Position numbers and translations under genes: made by a program | Shown: piece by piece, positions 1 to 12,601 of the stretch | Position numbering within the stretch: the first letter of the stretch is position 1 | How the letters are laid out: each line of letters starts with the position of its first letter | Origin: Climacium dendroides | Taxonomy: Eukaryota > Streptophyta > Bryopsida > Hypnales > Climaciaceae | Assembly: GCA_950106755.1 (NCBI GenBank) | Contig: OX467083.1 | Coordinates: 1,587,501-1,651,500 of the forward strand | Direction of reading: 5' to 3' | DNA length: 64,000 nt | The notes under the pieces: generated by a model | The model's database searches: none | What the model was told of the DNA's origin: nothing | The model's input: the letters and a program-made list of their open reading frames with translations, nothing else

Positions 1-1368
1 CAAATTATTCTCCTTGAGATTAAAGTAAACTACATTGTGAGTGATTATAATGGAGGGCCATATAACATGGGAGTTGCATACATGGGACACCAAGTGTTTC
101 ATATTGGATTCTTCTATTTGAATCAAATTTATTTTAAGAAAACTCAATCCTGATAAGAATATAGAATAAACATACCCTTTACCAAACAATTCCAATCACT
201 AGACATTGACTATCCCATTCATTGGAAGACAACCGAACAACAAACAAACAACTGGTCAAGAAGCAAATAGGATAATCACCACAACGTGTGCAGTGAAGGG
301 TTGTAGGTGTTTTTCCAAAAGATTTTGGGCCTCTTACCTTCAAGTTGGAATGAAATTTGCAAGAGGAAATCTCCTTGCACTCTATTTTTTGGAAGTGAAT
401 GTTACCATGGCATTTAATAATCGTGCAAAGTTTAAGAGCTTGCAAGGTTTTGTAATAATATTGTGGAGAAGGATTTGAATTCCGTGTGTTCGCTGATTGG
501 CAGGTTTACTCTACATCTTGGCCCACCATTCTTACTCTTGCTTTTGAATATGTAAATATGGATCGGGGCCGTCGAGTGAGCTTCGCCATTTTCTGTGACA
601 CCATTTCCGATGCTGCTCCCATTTCCATTTGGAGAGTGATTCGACCGAGTAGACACACCGAACGGATGTCCACTTCAAATCAGTGTGTTCGATTCCTACT
701 TCCAGAGACCGTAATTATGTGTTAGCTAGCGCGGCGCCCAATTTGGAGAGCGAGCGAGTTGTTTGCAATACGTGCGCGCGGTGACAGTAGAGCTGCGATT
801 GAGTACTGACAGCAGCGTTTGGTATGCACAAATCAGTCCAAGCTCGTAGAAGTAATGTTGTTATCCGATCCTGGATTGCTTGTTTCGTTGGACGTTGCAG
901 GGAGCGAGGATTTGAAGTGGCCGTTGTTTTCTTTCGATAATTAATACTCAGACGAAGAATTTGTACTGTTTACGCGATATTGCATTGTTTGGAGTTCATC
1001 GAATTCGTTAAGGTACTACGTCATTCAATACATCTTGTAAGACCGTGTTTAACGTAACAGACTGGGTGTGCACGCACGTGAAATTGCAGATTGCTTTCTC
1101 TACGAACATTTCTTCCACTTGTTATCCCATCAGTTTCAATCCTCCGTCGGGGAATAAGCACGATTGCAGGTAACATATTCTGCAAAGCAGCTCTTCAGCC
1201 GAGGGAGTGGGACAGATTCTCAAGGAGCTTGGACTCGCGTCTCTTAATTACGTACAGTGACTATATACTCGACAGCATTGAAATCAGTAGCGAGCTAGTT
1301 GCGCCAAACGTTCGATCGGTCGACTGCCAGATTCATAATTGACTTCGACTGAGAGAGTTTCAGCCACC
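1..1368 (+). promoter_or_regulatory. Upstream region and probable 5' UTR of the membrane-protein gene
   Basis: No convincing coding exon was found here. Base composition rises in G+C from about 720 to the start codon at 1369, as expected for a promoter and 5' UTR. The short ORFs overlap on both strands and carry no recognisable domain. A 5' UTR intron is possible because several AG-ended pyrimidine tracts lie between 890 and 1170, but no donor/acceptor pair could be fixed. Confidence 0.35.
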
Positions 1369-2220
1369 ATGGCGGACAGTTACCCTCCTGCCGGGACTCC
1401 GGAATTCGCCGTTCCGGAAGAGGATAATCTTCTTGTCGACCTCCATTCGTGCCTGACACTCGTGGCGAGGTTCACGATGCGACCTGCGCATTTCGAGGAA
1501 TACAACGAGCTCGTGCATAATTTCGAGGCTCAAAGCATAGCCTATGGGGAATTTCGGATTCGAATGGTAGCACTACTACAGAATTACGCCCACCTGGGAG
1601 TCTACTGGGACATTTTCAATCGTGTGATCAATGGCGAGGAGCAGATGCTGCAGGACAACCCTCTGTATCTCTACCCTATCGCCCTCTTTTTCTTGTTAAA
1701 TTTATTCCTTTACTCCGCACAGATCAGGGACCCACTCTGGAATGTGGAACAGGAACGCATGCTGGCCTCGCAGCGTGAATTGAGCCGTATACGAAGTCGA
1801 CAGTACCGTCTGGCAGGGGGAGATCCCGTAAGGGCTTTGGCTCCACGCCTCAACCCGGAATGGAATCTGGTTCTCGTGCTCGACTGGTTCCAAAATTGGG
1901 GTGCGGTGATGGTCATGGGAAGCGAAGATTACGACAGATACGCCACGCTCGTGCTCGCTGAACGTCTTGGACTCATTTCTCATGACACGTTCATGGAGGA
2001 AATGGAATTGCTGCTGCAGAGACCGCATTACCAATTTCTGCGCTCGTGGTGGCACATTCAGCGAATGGATGTTTGTGGAGTGAGACGGATGGTGGACAAC
2101 CCTTTTCTTCGCTTTCCTCTCATGCTCTTGGTCTCGTTGAATATCGTCCTGTACTTCGCAATGTACGGAGATACCATCTGGAAGTTTTTCCTCAACGCTG
2201 TCCGGCGACATCGCCGGTGA
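1369..2220 (+). CDS. Intronless two-repeat membrane protein, PAH-like helices, function unknown
   Basis: Single open frame of 283 residues. The ATG at 1369 is the first ATG of the frame and sits in a strong plant context (GCCACCATGGCGG). The protein is an internal duplication: residues about 21-124 and 167-271 align. Each half has a helical stretch followed by one hydrophobic segment (about 100-118 and 246-266). Matching landmarks are EEYNELV against DRYATLV, and DNPLYLYPIALF against DNPFLRFPLMLL, with a final Trp in both. The helical part of repeat 1 (Pro-x-x-Phe-x-x-Tyr, then a Gln-Ser-Ile turn and a Leu-Leu-Gln end) resembles a paired amphipathic helix domain. That is my inference; a PAH domain beside a membrane segment would be unusual. 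The C-terminus is basic (RRHRR). I do not recognise the family. Confidence 0.85.
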   Translation: MADSYPPAGTPEFAVPEEDNLLVDLHSCLTLVARFTMRPAHFEEYNELVHNFEAQSIAYGEFRIRMVALLQNYAHLGVYWDIFNRVINGEEQMLQDNPLYLYPIALFFLLNLFLYSAQIRDPLWNVEQERMLASQRELSRIRSRQYRLAGGDPVRALAPRLNPEWNLVLVLDWFQNWGAVMVMGSEDYDRYATLVLAERLGLISHDTFMEEMELLLQRPHYQFLRSWWHIQRMDVCGVRRMVDNPFLRFPLMLLVSLNIVLYFAMYGDTIWKFFLNAVRRHRR

Positions 2221-2334
2221 CAGTGTGTAGGGAGTACACAATTCGATCGCCTGCAGATAGAGCTCGATTTGAGCATGCCAGAGTTTTTCAATTTGTTGTA
2301 GATGTAGATTCATTTGCGCCATTGAGCAGCTTGG

Positions 2335-2340
2335 AATAAA
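2335..2340 (+). terminator. Possible polyadenylation signal of the membrane-protein gene
   Basis: AATAAA lies 115 bases after the stop codon at 2220, a suitable distance for a plant near-upstream element. The motif is short and could be chance in this AT-rich DNA. Confidence 0.35.
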
Positions 2341-4897
2341 GAATGATCATCAATATTTGATCGATCTAGCTTCGATGGTCACTGACCATGAGTCACCGGT
2401 GCAATTCATATCATCTCGTTCAGAAATGGATAAATTGAATTGGGTTTTGCAAATGGAATGGATCTGCATGTAGACGACAATCATCTGAAAAGGAAAGAAG
2501 AATGGAATTGTTGGAAACAGAGGAATCATTTAAATAATTAAAGAATGCTGTTCGGGACTGAATGATTTTAGAATTTTGTGGAGTGTAGTGTGTTCGCATT
2601 AAGCCCGTATAAAAATCGCATCGATGTATCATAGGGACGCCCGCGCGCTGGCCACATCATAAGATTGACCTCATCAATACTGGGGGGATAAGCTAAGCTT
2701 GCATTGAAAGGGACGCCACGCTGTGAGCTCACGGTAAAGCAATTCATGTTGTGAGATCATTTGCCATGGCTTGAATACTGGTATCTTACGTTGAATTTGA
2801 ATGAAGCGAACCTTACGAGCACGTCCACGGCTGACGTTTTCTGTAGACAAGCTACTGCAGGTTACTTGGTTTCTTATTGAGGTTATGTAACCTGAAAGTG
2901 CTCAATAGCTCGATTGTGCTAGAATTAAATTGAACAAGATATTTACGAGACTCAACTTGAAGTAGCTCAAACTCACCCCGATCCAGTCATAAGGTAGGAG
3001 GCTTGAAGTATGAGCGGGCCTAAAGAACTGCTCATATAGGTGGTTGTGAATGCATATGAAGTGGTTCTTAAAGTAGTCCTTGAATGAATGGAAAGAAAAA
3101 TGCATTATTAATGACAATACTCTTTGCATGTAACAGTTCATGGAAACTCTAGGGACATAAATAGGGACCTATTCCACATCTCGTTTGAAAGTTCATAACT
3201 AATTCAAAATTGATCCAGAAAATATGAAACAACTTGGGTTAGATGCCAATTCCTCTTTTCTTTCAAGGGAAATTTACTGAAAAATATTTTGAGAAGTTTC
3301 ACCTGCCCAAAATTCAGTTTCAGTCCTTAGATGCTCGGTTTATAGACCGACTACCTCACAACTTATGTTTAGACTAGAATAAATCACACAAGTGTGTGGT
3401 TGACGTCTGTCTCAATTTTGGATGTAACAAACTTACTTTGAAAGACCTTGTCCCAAGTTTCGGCACCCTGATCTATGAGGATTCTTAGCAATACCGTGAT
3501 TTTGGACGATAGAAGTACTGACCTGGACATTAGTTCTCACCTTTTGAAGAGGATTGATTGCATGGAATTTCAACTTTTGATGAAGTATGCTTGCATTTGA
3601 ATTATTACGACATGTATTACTGGGAAAGGAATTGACCCCTGAATCAGCGAGCAGAATTGAACACCAAATTTCGAGATGCTTTTCTTCGCGTCCGTTCAGG
3701 GTAACTATCTCAAAGCAGGAGCCTGGTTGTAGAAAGTTTAATGCCAAATCATTCTATGCAATAGAGAATGTCCAGATTTTTGGCTGATATAACTTAAGGT
3801 TATCATACAGTTTACAGAATTTGCTTTCTTCTGTACTGTACATCTTCAAAAAATCCCACCTGTACTGCCTTTCTGTGTAATTCCATATTCAGAAAAGTCG
3901 TCAGAATCTTGTCCTGTCTGATTCTTTCCGTGCGAGTGCGATCTACACAACATTCAAAGTGATGATGGCTCTGAATCAAGTGGCAATGAAACAGGGCAAA
4001 CTCATGTACCGTAAAGGTTTCTCACTAGCATGTAATGTAAAGATTTCTGAGAATGAGGATGAATCCATGCATAGCCAATCACAAGTATCTAACAGCTAGA
4101 GAAACTTTAGAGACCCCAATTGGTCAAGTGGCGATTATCATGTTACACAGTGGTTATCAAGAAATTAGAGGACTAACCAATGCTTGCTTGAGAGCAAGGT
4201 GACACTAGCAACAATCAACTCAATACAGTGCCATCACCTAAATGGAAAAGATGGGAAACAAATTCAACAATGAACACTTCAGTGACCAAACTCTAAAACT
4301 GCGAAGGGGACATCCCAATTCAGCATTGAAAGTCTTTGTTATTGAAACATCTGAAAACCCACTTTGGAAGCATGAAGAAATCAACGTTTATCAATTGAAC
4401 CCTCACTGCATCACTAAAGAGAACTCTGAAATGAAATGGTGCACCTAGAGTTTCGAAGATTTCCGTATTGACTCACTTTTGTCTGAGCGTATGATGAAGC
4501 CAACGTTCAACAACATTTCATACAAACAAAGACTATACAGTGATACACGTACATCCAAATTATGCATTAAATCATTTTCGGGAAGTATCATGAAGAGCGT
4601 TGAAAATTTATTGCACATCACGACTAAACATAATTTCAGAACCCTCTCCTATCACTTTCATCGCCACAAGTCACCTTGCTGTTGAAAAAGAAGAGGGTCA
4701 AAGTCATGATATATATTCTCACCAATCTCTCAGAGAGCTATAGATCTCCAGTATATTACGGTTCTATTCAGTCTACAAGAGAGTTATATTTGATAACCAT
4801 CTCAGGCCTACTAACCGTCTAGAACATAAAAGGTAGGCTTTTCATCTCTCTCAGCCAAGCATGCATAACTTCGGGATGACTAGAAGCATCTAAACCA
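2341..4897. other. Intergenic, no gene seen
   Basis: AT-rich sequence between two genes. The short ORFs on both strands have no domain, no codon bias that stands out and no supported splice sites. No clear repeat was recognised. Confidence 0.4.
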
Positions 4898-7276
4898 TTA
4901 TAATGAGTAAGCTCCATCGCTACTTGGAAAGTCTCTCGTGATGAATTCATCAGACATGCACAAGTGCGTGAAATGGGAGTCGCTCACAAAACTTTCACCT
5001 TCACGATCATTTATGAGAAAATTGGATGAACTCTCACCGGTTTCATAAACTGCAGTATCTTCCATAGCGAAAAAGTTCACTGCAAAATTATCCATCGCCA
5101 AATGACAGTCACATGAGTTCTCTTCTAGAATTCCCGTCGCACTGCAAAAGTCTTCTGCATCTGCAATTGTCATTTGCTATACTGTTACTAAACGTCAAAT
5201 AATAATTTCGGAGAGAACAAGCTCAAAAAAATTTCATGAAGGGCATACGATTTCCAACCTAAACGTATCACTCGCAGAGTATCAATTATCCACATGAAAA
5301 TCATATATACAATCTGACCCTGCTTCAAGTTTCTAAGTGCTAGCAGACTGAGGTGCTTTCCGAAGCTACAGAAGCATGCCTTTATGAACCAAAGCAAAAT
5401 ACTGGCATTCATTCAAGAATGAGATAATTCCTGTTGAGAAACATTGTTGAGAAACATAATTAGTGCATAATAGGATCTTTTTGAAGACAAAGAACCGTGC
5501 CTACAAGAATCAAAATAGAGTTCTTCTATCTAGAAAGGATCATTCCAGACATTACAAGCAAGACACTAGAGGGTGTGAGAGCTTGCTAGCAGAAGAAAGC
5601 AATTTCTGAATTACATTCCAAAATTCATTCAAGGGGCTAGTACATTAAAAAAAATAGAATTGCGTAGTGTCCACTTTGGCCACAAATCTGCAAATCGTGG
5701 AGAAGTAATCGCAAGATCTGAACCCTAATTTGGTAATAACCCTGAAAATCGCAGAGCAGCAATCTGACAACCCTATTAGTACGCTAGCTTTTACAACACG
5801 TAAGACTCCATAGTATATAGAAATATTGGGCCTTGTGATGAAATTGTTATGGTGAGGTGGACCACATCACAGCAAATGGTATGCAGGCTTGCAAGAAAGT
5901 CCAACAATTATAAATGTATTCTTGAAAATCATGCCGCAGTCATAAATCGCACACAAACAGTATTTGCCGTGATTGCTTACCATGATTGGGTCTCCCGTCA
6001 TAGTCTTCCATACCAGCAAGATAAGCATCCTCCCACGAGCATTCAACAGGGGTTAAAGCACTTTGCAATCCAGTGTCGCCCATATCAAACCCAAGAACAT
6101 GCGCATTCAAGCCGTCCACATTCCGAGTTATCCCTTCATGGGATGCTAGAACCAAGGGCAGATGCTTCGGACCATCTACCTCCATAGATTGGGGTGATTG
6201 AACATCCTCCTTCTCCTCATGTTTCCCTACAATTGCAGCAAGGACATTCTTATCTCGGAATTGCTGTAAAACCCTCTGTACTTCCACACGCTTGACCTCT
6301 TCGATCGCCATCTTTTTCACGCTGTTCATAAACTCCTTTCGCTGAGATTTAAGGCCCTTGGCTATGGACACCGCATAGTCAAAGCACATCTCTCGACTCG
6401 TGAGCGGTGTCGAGGTGCCTTTGCACTCTAGAGGAGGAAAGTTGAAGTTGACGTCCCGCAAGTGGAAGCACGGATGGCCGATGTAGTAGAACACCAGGTC
6501 AGCGATGAACTGAGCGTCTACGTAATTGTCAATCTGGCCAATCCAAATCGACTCCGGCCATTTCGTAGGGCGGATATTCACAACGATCGATTTGTAATTA
6601 TCAGGAGACATGATCCCACCTTTCGTATGCTGACTGCAAAACACACGCACAAAGGTAAATAGCTCAAGTCTCACCAACTAAATAGCGGCTTCCGCTAACT
6701 GGAATTAGTCACTGAGTGCCTACACTGCCAAAGTAGGGTCAGTTAGCTATGGCGCTAATTCTCACGTACTCCTGGATTAACATGCTAGAGTGGTCCCTTC
6801 TCCATTGTAAAATTAAGATTGACAAAAAGATTTTAAGCATTGTAGAGATCTCTCTCATGGAATCAGGACAATTGTAAAGGATTGAAACACGGCATTTCAA
6901 GGACAATTTCGAGCTCAAAGAATCCAGATTCTTTACAATCAACAATTTGAGGTTGCTGAGGCAGCTTCTAAGAACGTTGTGCGCGCATTCGCAAAGTAAC
7001 TAACGGACATGCCAAGCATTAGAAAAGAGACACATCTCCAGAAATACAGACGCGCAAATCGAGGCAACGATGTCCTAGGCCTAGCAATTTTGGAGGAGAA
7101 CTCATCCAACTAACTTCAAACCCTGTCTCTACTTGCAAAGACAGGCATCACAAAACCGTTACCAGACGAGAAGTTTGACGAAGAAGAAGAGGAGCTTACC
7201 GTGGACGAAGAGTCAAAGCCGCTACATTCTGCTCAAAATTCCTGCCGGGACCCTGAAAGTCAGTAATATCCGGCAT
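4898..7276 (-). CDS. Three-exon orphan gene, 330 residues
   Basis: Exons on the minus strand: 7276-7200, 6633-5981 and 5160-4898. They are joined by GT-AG introns whose phases fit (2, then 1); the total is 993 bases. The ATG at 7276 begins MPDITDFQGPGRNF; the first donor is CG|GTAAGC and the second CATG|GTAAGC. The middle exon encodes a conserved-looking block (KWPESIWIGQIDNYVDAQFI) and then a charged, probably helical stretch near KKMAIEEVKRVEVQRVLQQF. The last exon is acidic and Ser-rich with several Cys residues. If the second intron were not removed, the frame would stop at 5940 and give 256 residues. I do not recognise the family and assign no function. Confidence 0.65.
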
Positions 7277-8380
7277 CTTGGAGGCAACCCAACACTCCAA
7301 TCCAGTCTATGAGTGATACACCTCCAGTAGCTGCGATCTGGGAAACCCCAAATCAACTCCTCAAAATTCACTTGGATACTATCGCCATCGCCATCGCCAA
7401 GCTCAAGCTCCCCAAAACTCGTTCAGTGGATTTGGTTCACGACTCGCTTCCCTGGTGCTCTCCGAAAGTGCAATTCGTCCTCAGAATCGTGCGCACATGC
7501 TCGATAAAACAAGGGATTGATTTCTCTCATGCCAACGATCAGTTCCATAGGCTCTGAACTTCGATACTGTGCAGCGGAATGTGTACTCAGAGCTCACACC
7601 CAACAAGGGAGACACTGCAGTTATCCCCGTTGGATTCCGATAGTGAGGAGGCATTCCTCGGCAGAAGGGATGACTGCAGAGATTTCTAAGCTTACTGCAA
7701 ATGCTTTGCAAAACGAGAGAGGAACAATGTGAACAGTGGACGATGATGATGAATGAAAAACTGTACAGACACTGAGCTCAGCTGAGTGGCGCTCCGTCAG
7801 CCACTGATCTCTGTGAGACTTTCACCATCCACCATCGTTCACAGAAAACAAAAGCAGCTATGGAGGACGTTTGGAAAGGATGAGACCAGCTAACTTAACC
7901 CAAGGCGCCGCGGACAATAAGTGTCCGATGAATGACAAGGAATTCTCCGCTGTTGGACAGAACTACATCTATTCATCCTTGGAATTTTTGTGGAAAGTGA
8001 AGGAACATCCAAGGTAGAAACACTCAAAGCTGTCCCTGTACCTAATCCTTATCCCATAGAGTGCCCTTAAAGTGTCCCTAGAGTTCCATTAATGTGTCTT
8101 ACACATGTTTAACTTTGATTCGCTAACACACTTGAAGGACACATATTGAATTTTGATTTGCTGACAACTGAAATTTTTGCAGTTCAGTTTTAGGTGCACC
8201 TATGGGACAGTTCCAATGGTCTAGAGACCCGCCACTTTGAAAAATCATAAAAATTACATATCACATCGGAAAAATCTAATTTTTTTTAATATTCATGATT
8301 TTTTCTTGCTAATACTACAAAAATATTATTTTTAGAAAAATATGCCTCTAACTATGTTGAATTGCTTAAAGTAACGGTTT
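7277..8380. other. Upstream region of the three-exon gene, otherwise empty
   Basis: The stretch to about 7900 has higher G+C than the DNA beyond it and probably holds the promoter and 5' UTR of the minus-strand gene starting at 7276. Overlapping short ORFs on both strands show no domain. From about 7950 the sequence becomes AT-rich and repeat-like. Confidence 0.35.
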
Positions 8381-8384
8381 TGGG

Positions 8385-8830
8385 TGTTTCTACCTTACAG
8401 TAGCTTGACTTCCAATGAGTACTTTTGGATTTTTTTTATTCCAATGACTCTCACAGTTATACAATCCGTGATTTCCAGGGTCACCCCTCACGTCGTTCCA
8501 GAGTTAAGTACTTGAACAGCAACCGAACTGCAGACCCTAACTATATAGTAATGGTTCCTATTTACGATAAACCTTAAACTTTAAAAATGTTGATGAGGAT
8601 GTTTGGCGTTTGATGGATGACAAAGAATCCTTCTATCGTAGTAGGACTAAAGTGTAACTAAGTTATTCATCCTTGAAATTTTGTTGTGAAAAGGAAAGGT
8701 CTTCTATAATAGTTTGACTTCCAATGAGTGCTTTTGCAAATTTTTAAGCAAATGATTCACATTGGTAATCAAAGGGATGATTTCCATAGCCACTAGTCCG
8801 TCCTTTAAGGGTTAAGCATTTCAACCTACA
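8385..8830. repeat. Two diverged direct copies of a dispersed repeat
   Basis: About 8400-8520 and 8705-8825 share the order 'agt(a)gcttgacttccaatgagt', a T-rich tract, a 'gatttcca' block and a 'gttaagtacttgaac'-like end. The intervening part (about 8570-8700), containing 'tgatggatgac' and 'ttattcatccttg', reappears in reverse orientation at about 48650-48770, so this is a dispersed family. Confidence 0.45.
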
Positions 8831-8912
8831 AGACATGGAAAATTCGTTGAGAAATTAAGCTAAATGTGTGCAAACATAAGGATAAGTAGAAGAATGCAAA
8901 AAAAAAACCAGA

Positions 8913-11137
8913 TTTTTTTCTAAGAATGAATATTTTATTCAATGTAAATGTAGATTTTTCATTTGGACCCATTCCAATCTCATAGACTAGCCTATTATGG
9001 TTGGCTTTGGCACTTCTCCCTAAACAAGGAGGGAAGAGAGATGAGTGGCCAAGAAGGTATAAACTATAAAGAGAGGATTTTTTTCAATGAGCAATGTATT
9101 CAAATATTGTTCATAATAGGTCACCCTATAAAGCCATGATGGAGGGACTATTTGAAATAGGTACCTCTAAATATAGTAGACCAACTAGCCCATTTTCATT
9201 TGCTACCTATTTTCATCCTCCTACTTTTGGCTCCAATTAAGTCCAAAAAATCATCCAAATACATTTATTTTCTATTGAAATCATTCATTTGCGCTAATAC
9301 TAACAAGGGGCAACACGTCAATCCTTTAATGGTGAACACTTGAGTACCATTGGATATATCAGAGAGTGGTTATGGGTTGTTTATAGGATGTTATGATTCC
9401 ATTCTATGAATGGTTTTGTAATTTCAAGGGAGACCACTTCAAAAATTCAACAAAACCACAATTTTAATGAAAAAAATTATAATTCCTCTTGGGTTAGATT
9501 TGTGAAACAAGCACACACCTATAAACAAAATGCACCTATCTTGGAGTTGGCCCCAAGATATTTAGATTGCTAGTTTGTATGGTAATAGGCTTGTCAACCA
9601 TGCCAGCAACCATAAAACATCTCCACCAACGGAATCTCTATCCCTATCTAAATGTAATTCATCCAAATAGGAAAAAAAAACTACTAGGAACCAATATCTA
9701 TAAATTTTCAAAGATAATAAGCTTCAATTTTGTATATAAAGGCTTCCATAGATAATTCAAATTCACCTACATGTATATTTGTTTTGAATTTGAATTCACC
9801 CCCAATTTATCCACATGAGTCATTGCTAGATACTTGTATTTGTTTATTATAGCACTATTATAAATTATTAAGCAACACTAGTAGGAAGACCATTCCCTAT
9901 CCTTGTGTTTGTTCTCCTTTCATCTAGATGGGGATAGAAATAGGAAAAAGACTCATGGAGATGTTATTATACCTCCACGTATAAGAGGACCTATTCCTAT
10001 AGTGACATTACAAATGTAGAATACAAAAATCAAAATGTTGATAAAGGATCAATTTTTTTTAAATTCTTAAAATTAGTATGGGTTGCAAGAAAGATAGGTA
10101 CTCAAATTTCTTCACTTAGCTTTTGTTGATGCAAAGCTTCCATCCCTTTGATCCAAAGCCAATAAATACCAATTTAATATTCCACAGTCATATTTTTTTT
10201 AAGCAATTTAATGCCCAATTTCCTCAAAAACAAATCAATGGGTAGCTTTAATAAGCCTATAGAGAAAAAAAGGTAAATGTGCTAAAAAATGCCAGAATGT
10301 AATGATGACCCTGCACATTGTTGCTACAATTCTTCCAAAACCTCATTTCATCCATCGTGTAGAGCCAACACATACAAAAAATATATACACAAAATTGCAC
10401 ATTCAAAGTTGAATTTCTTCAATTCAAACTCCGAGCATAATGAAGGAACAAAGAAACTCAAACCCTTTTTGAAAGAAAGGCCACATAACCATTTGTCCAA
10501 AAATTGAAAAAAACACTACTTCAAAGTTCCAAAGTAAAGTGGGAGCACCCAAAACCAATAGTGTACGTAATGCTGTCATTTTTTACACATGGTAAGGTAG
10601 AAGTACCTCTTTTGAACAAGTCCCCTATTATGAATTTTTAGGTTGACCTATTGTGAACAATAGTTGGATGCATTGTTCATTGAGAAAGATTTTTTGTTTG
10701 TACCTTCTCATCCACTCATCTCTCTTTCCTCCTTGTTTAGGAAAAAGTACCAAAGTTAACCAAAATAAATGAATCTATGAGATCGGAGTGGGTCTAAATG
10801 AAAACATTAGAAGAGTCTTGGAGGGCTAGGAGGGTTGTTTCAACCTTGTTTTTCTAGTTGTAATGAATAGTGCAGTAGTCAGAATATTTAAATAATTAAA
10901 ACTTTAAAAACTTTAATTTTTATTAAAAATTTAATAAAATTTAATTTTTATTTATTTTTAAATAATAATAATAAAATAATATTTTTGATGTGGCAATCTT
11001 TTGGCCATGTCAAGTTGTTGTGGTGCAATTCCTAGGTTCTCAATAGCCCAGGAACTCGCAACCCTTTAAAAGCCCCAAATCTCTTTTAATGATCTACATT
11101 CATATTGAATAAAATATTTATTCTTAGAAAAAATAAT
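8913..11137. mobile_element. Long inverted-repeat (foldback-like) element, no transposase
   Basis: The left arm (about 8913-9180) is the diverged reverse complement of two blocks on the right (about 10597-10800 and 11091-11137). Shared landmarks are 'cctaaacaaggaggaaagag' with 'gatgagtgg', 'caatgagcaatgtatt', and outermost 'tctaagaatgaatatttt'. The right arm carries about 290 unmatched bases (10801-11090), including an AT-rich self-complementary tract at 10885-10985, which looks like a later insertion. The internal 1.4 kb has only short ORFs. The structure suits a non-autonomous TIR or foldback element; the superfamily is undetermined. Confidence 0.55.
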
Positions 11138-11265
11138 TCATTTTTTAATGCATTCTTCCTCATCCTTATGTTTGAACACAATTAGCTCAGTTTCTCAATG
11201 AATTTTGTAGATCATACAAGTTGAAATGCTTGTGTTATTAAGAATAAGGTTGAAGCACTAGTTGT

Positions 11266-12150
11266 CAACCACATCCAATACCCAACTTTTAGGGTGCACT
11301 ATTTCTAACCTTAAATTGGAACTCAAGCTTGCAATGTTTTTTTTTAAACCTTTTTAAGAATGGGACTAATAAGGTTATGACACATGTCTTGAAGTAATGA
11401 GCAAAAAAATAGGAAGTAGGAAGCAACAAAGTTATTCTTTAATGATTGGAATTGGAAGTTGGCTACTAGACAAGTAGACAAGTGCACTTTTGGGCTTCAA
11501 AAATTCACAATAATTTCAATTTTGGGAGTAAAATTCTGAAAATTTTGCTATCCCAATATTTCCTATCTTTGTATATAAAAAGAATTCTCACCACCTCAAA
11601 CTCCTTACCATTTACTCCAAAAGCACTTAAATAATTAACTATTGAAGCTTCAACCTTAGATACTTCTACTTTAGTCATTTTAGAACTTATATGTAGATAG
11701 ACCATAAATAGTTTATTGTTTGTTGACCAAAATGATAAGCTATCTATAATCTACCTACATTTAGATTTTAAAACCATTGCCTTACCTAGAAAGTGAGAGG
11801 ACCATTATGGTAGAACCACCCATTCCCAACCAAGGATCCATATCCAACTTGTAGAGTGCAACTATTTCCAACCAAGGCAGAAACAAATTTCCAACCCAAA
11901 CTTGGAATGTGATTTTTCCTTTTTTGAAGTTTGGGACTAATAAGAGCGTGACACATGTCATGCAGTAGTAAATAAGAAAGCAGGAAGTTGTGAGCAAAAA
12001 AGTAGTTCCTAAATGATTAGAATTTGAAGAGTCTATACATTGGGTATAGGCTCAATCCAACTTCTTCGCTTCCCAAACCCATAGTAATTTCAATTCAAGG
12101 TATAAAATTACCAAAAAAAATGAATTTGCAATTTCTATCTTCCTACATGG
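11266..12150. repeat. Two direct diverged copies of a ~330-bp repeat
   Basis: About 11266-11590 and 11810-12150 align in direct orientation. They share 'gggactaataag', then 'tgacacatgtc', 'aggaagt' and a 'taatttcaatt' tail. Offsets are about 540 bases. Both copies are AT-rich and non-coding. Confidence 0.5.
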
Positions 12151-12242
12151 CAGAAAATTTACATTGCCTTCTATTGCTCTAGAACATGTGAGGCAAGGAA
12201 TCACTTCAAGTGGTTGACTATGGGTGGTTCTACCATAGTTGG
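11802..12242. mobile_element. Small element with ~31-bp terminal inverted repeats
   Basis: TATGGTAGAACCACCCA at 11806-11822 is the exact reverse complement of 12221-12237, and the match extends imperfectly to about 31 bases each side. The 440-bp length and lack of coding sequence are MITE-like. No clean target-site duplication is visible, so the element may instead be a chance trimming of the larger direct repeat it overlaps. Confidence 0.35.
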
Positions 12243-12601
12243 TTTTGGCTGCTCCTACAGTAGCACTATCATGGGTTCCAAAATTCCAATGGAATCACGT
12301 GGTCAGCACACAAGCTGCCTGTGTTCCGCCACATGCCCCAGCCAGCTGAAGGACATGTGGTGGGATATGGTAGTGTCCAGCTTCGCTCCTCCGCCGACCG
12401 GCTAAGATACTGTACGTTAATGAGTAAGAAGGCGCGACGGTCATCATGGCTTAGGACTTGGGTCAGGATCTGTGGTCCTTGCGGGACACGAAGTAGCAAT
12501 CGGTGTAGACTGTGAAGCTTAATTTCCCCCAACATTTGCATTATTTTTTGCAGCCATTGAGTAATTTCACGTTTTGCAATTGCAATCTCTGATACAGTCA
12601 G

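Noticed and set aside
5645..5700. Similarity to 29140-29195 as a possible shared regulatory element
   Set aside because: The match is short and diverged, far from gene starts; a low-copy dispersed repeat explains it better.
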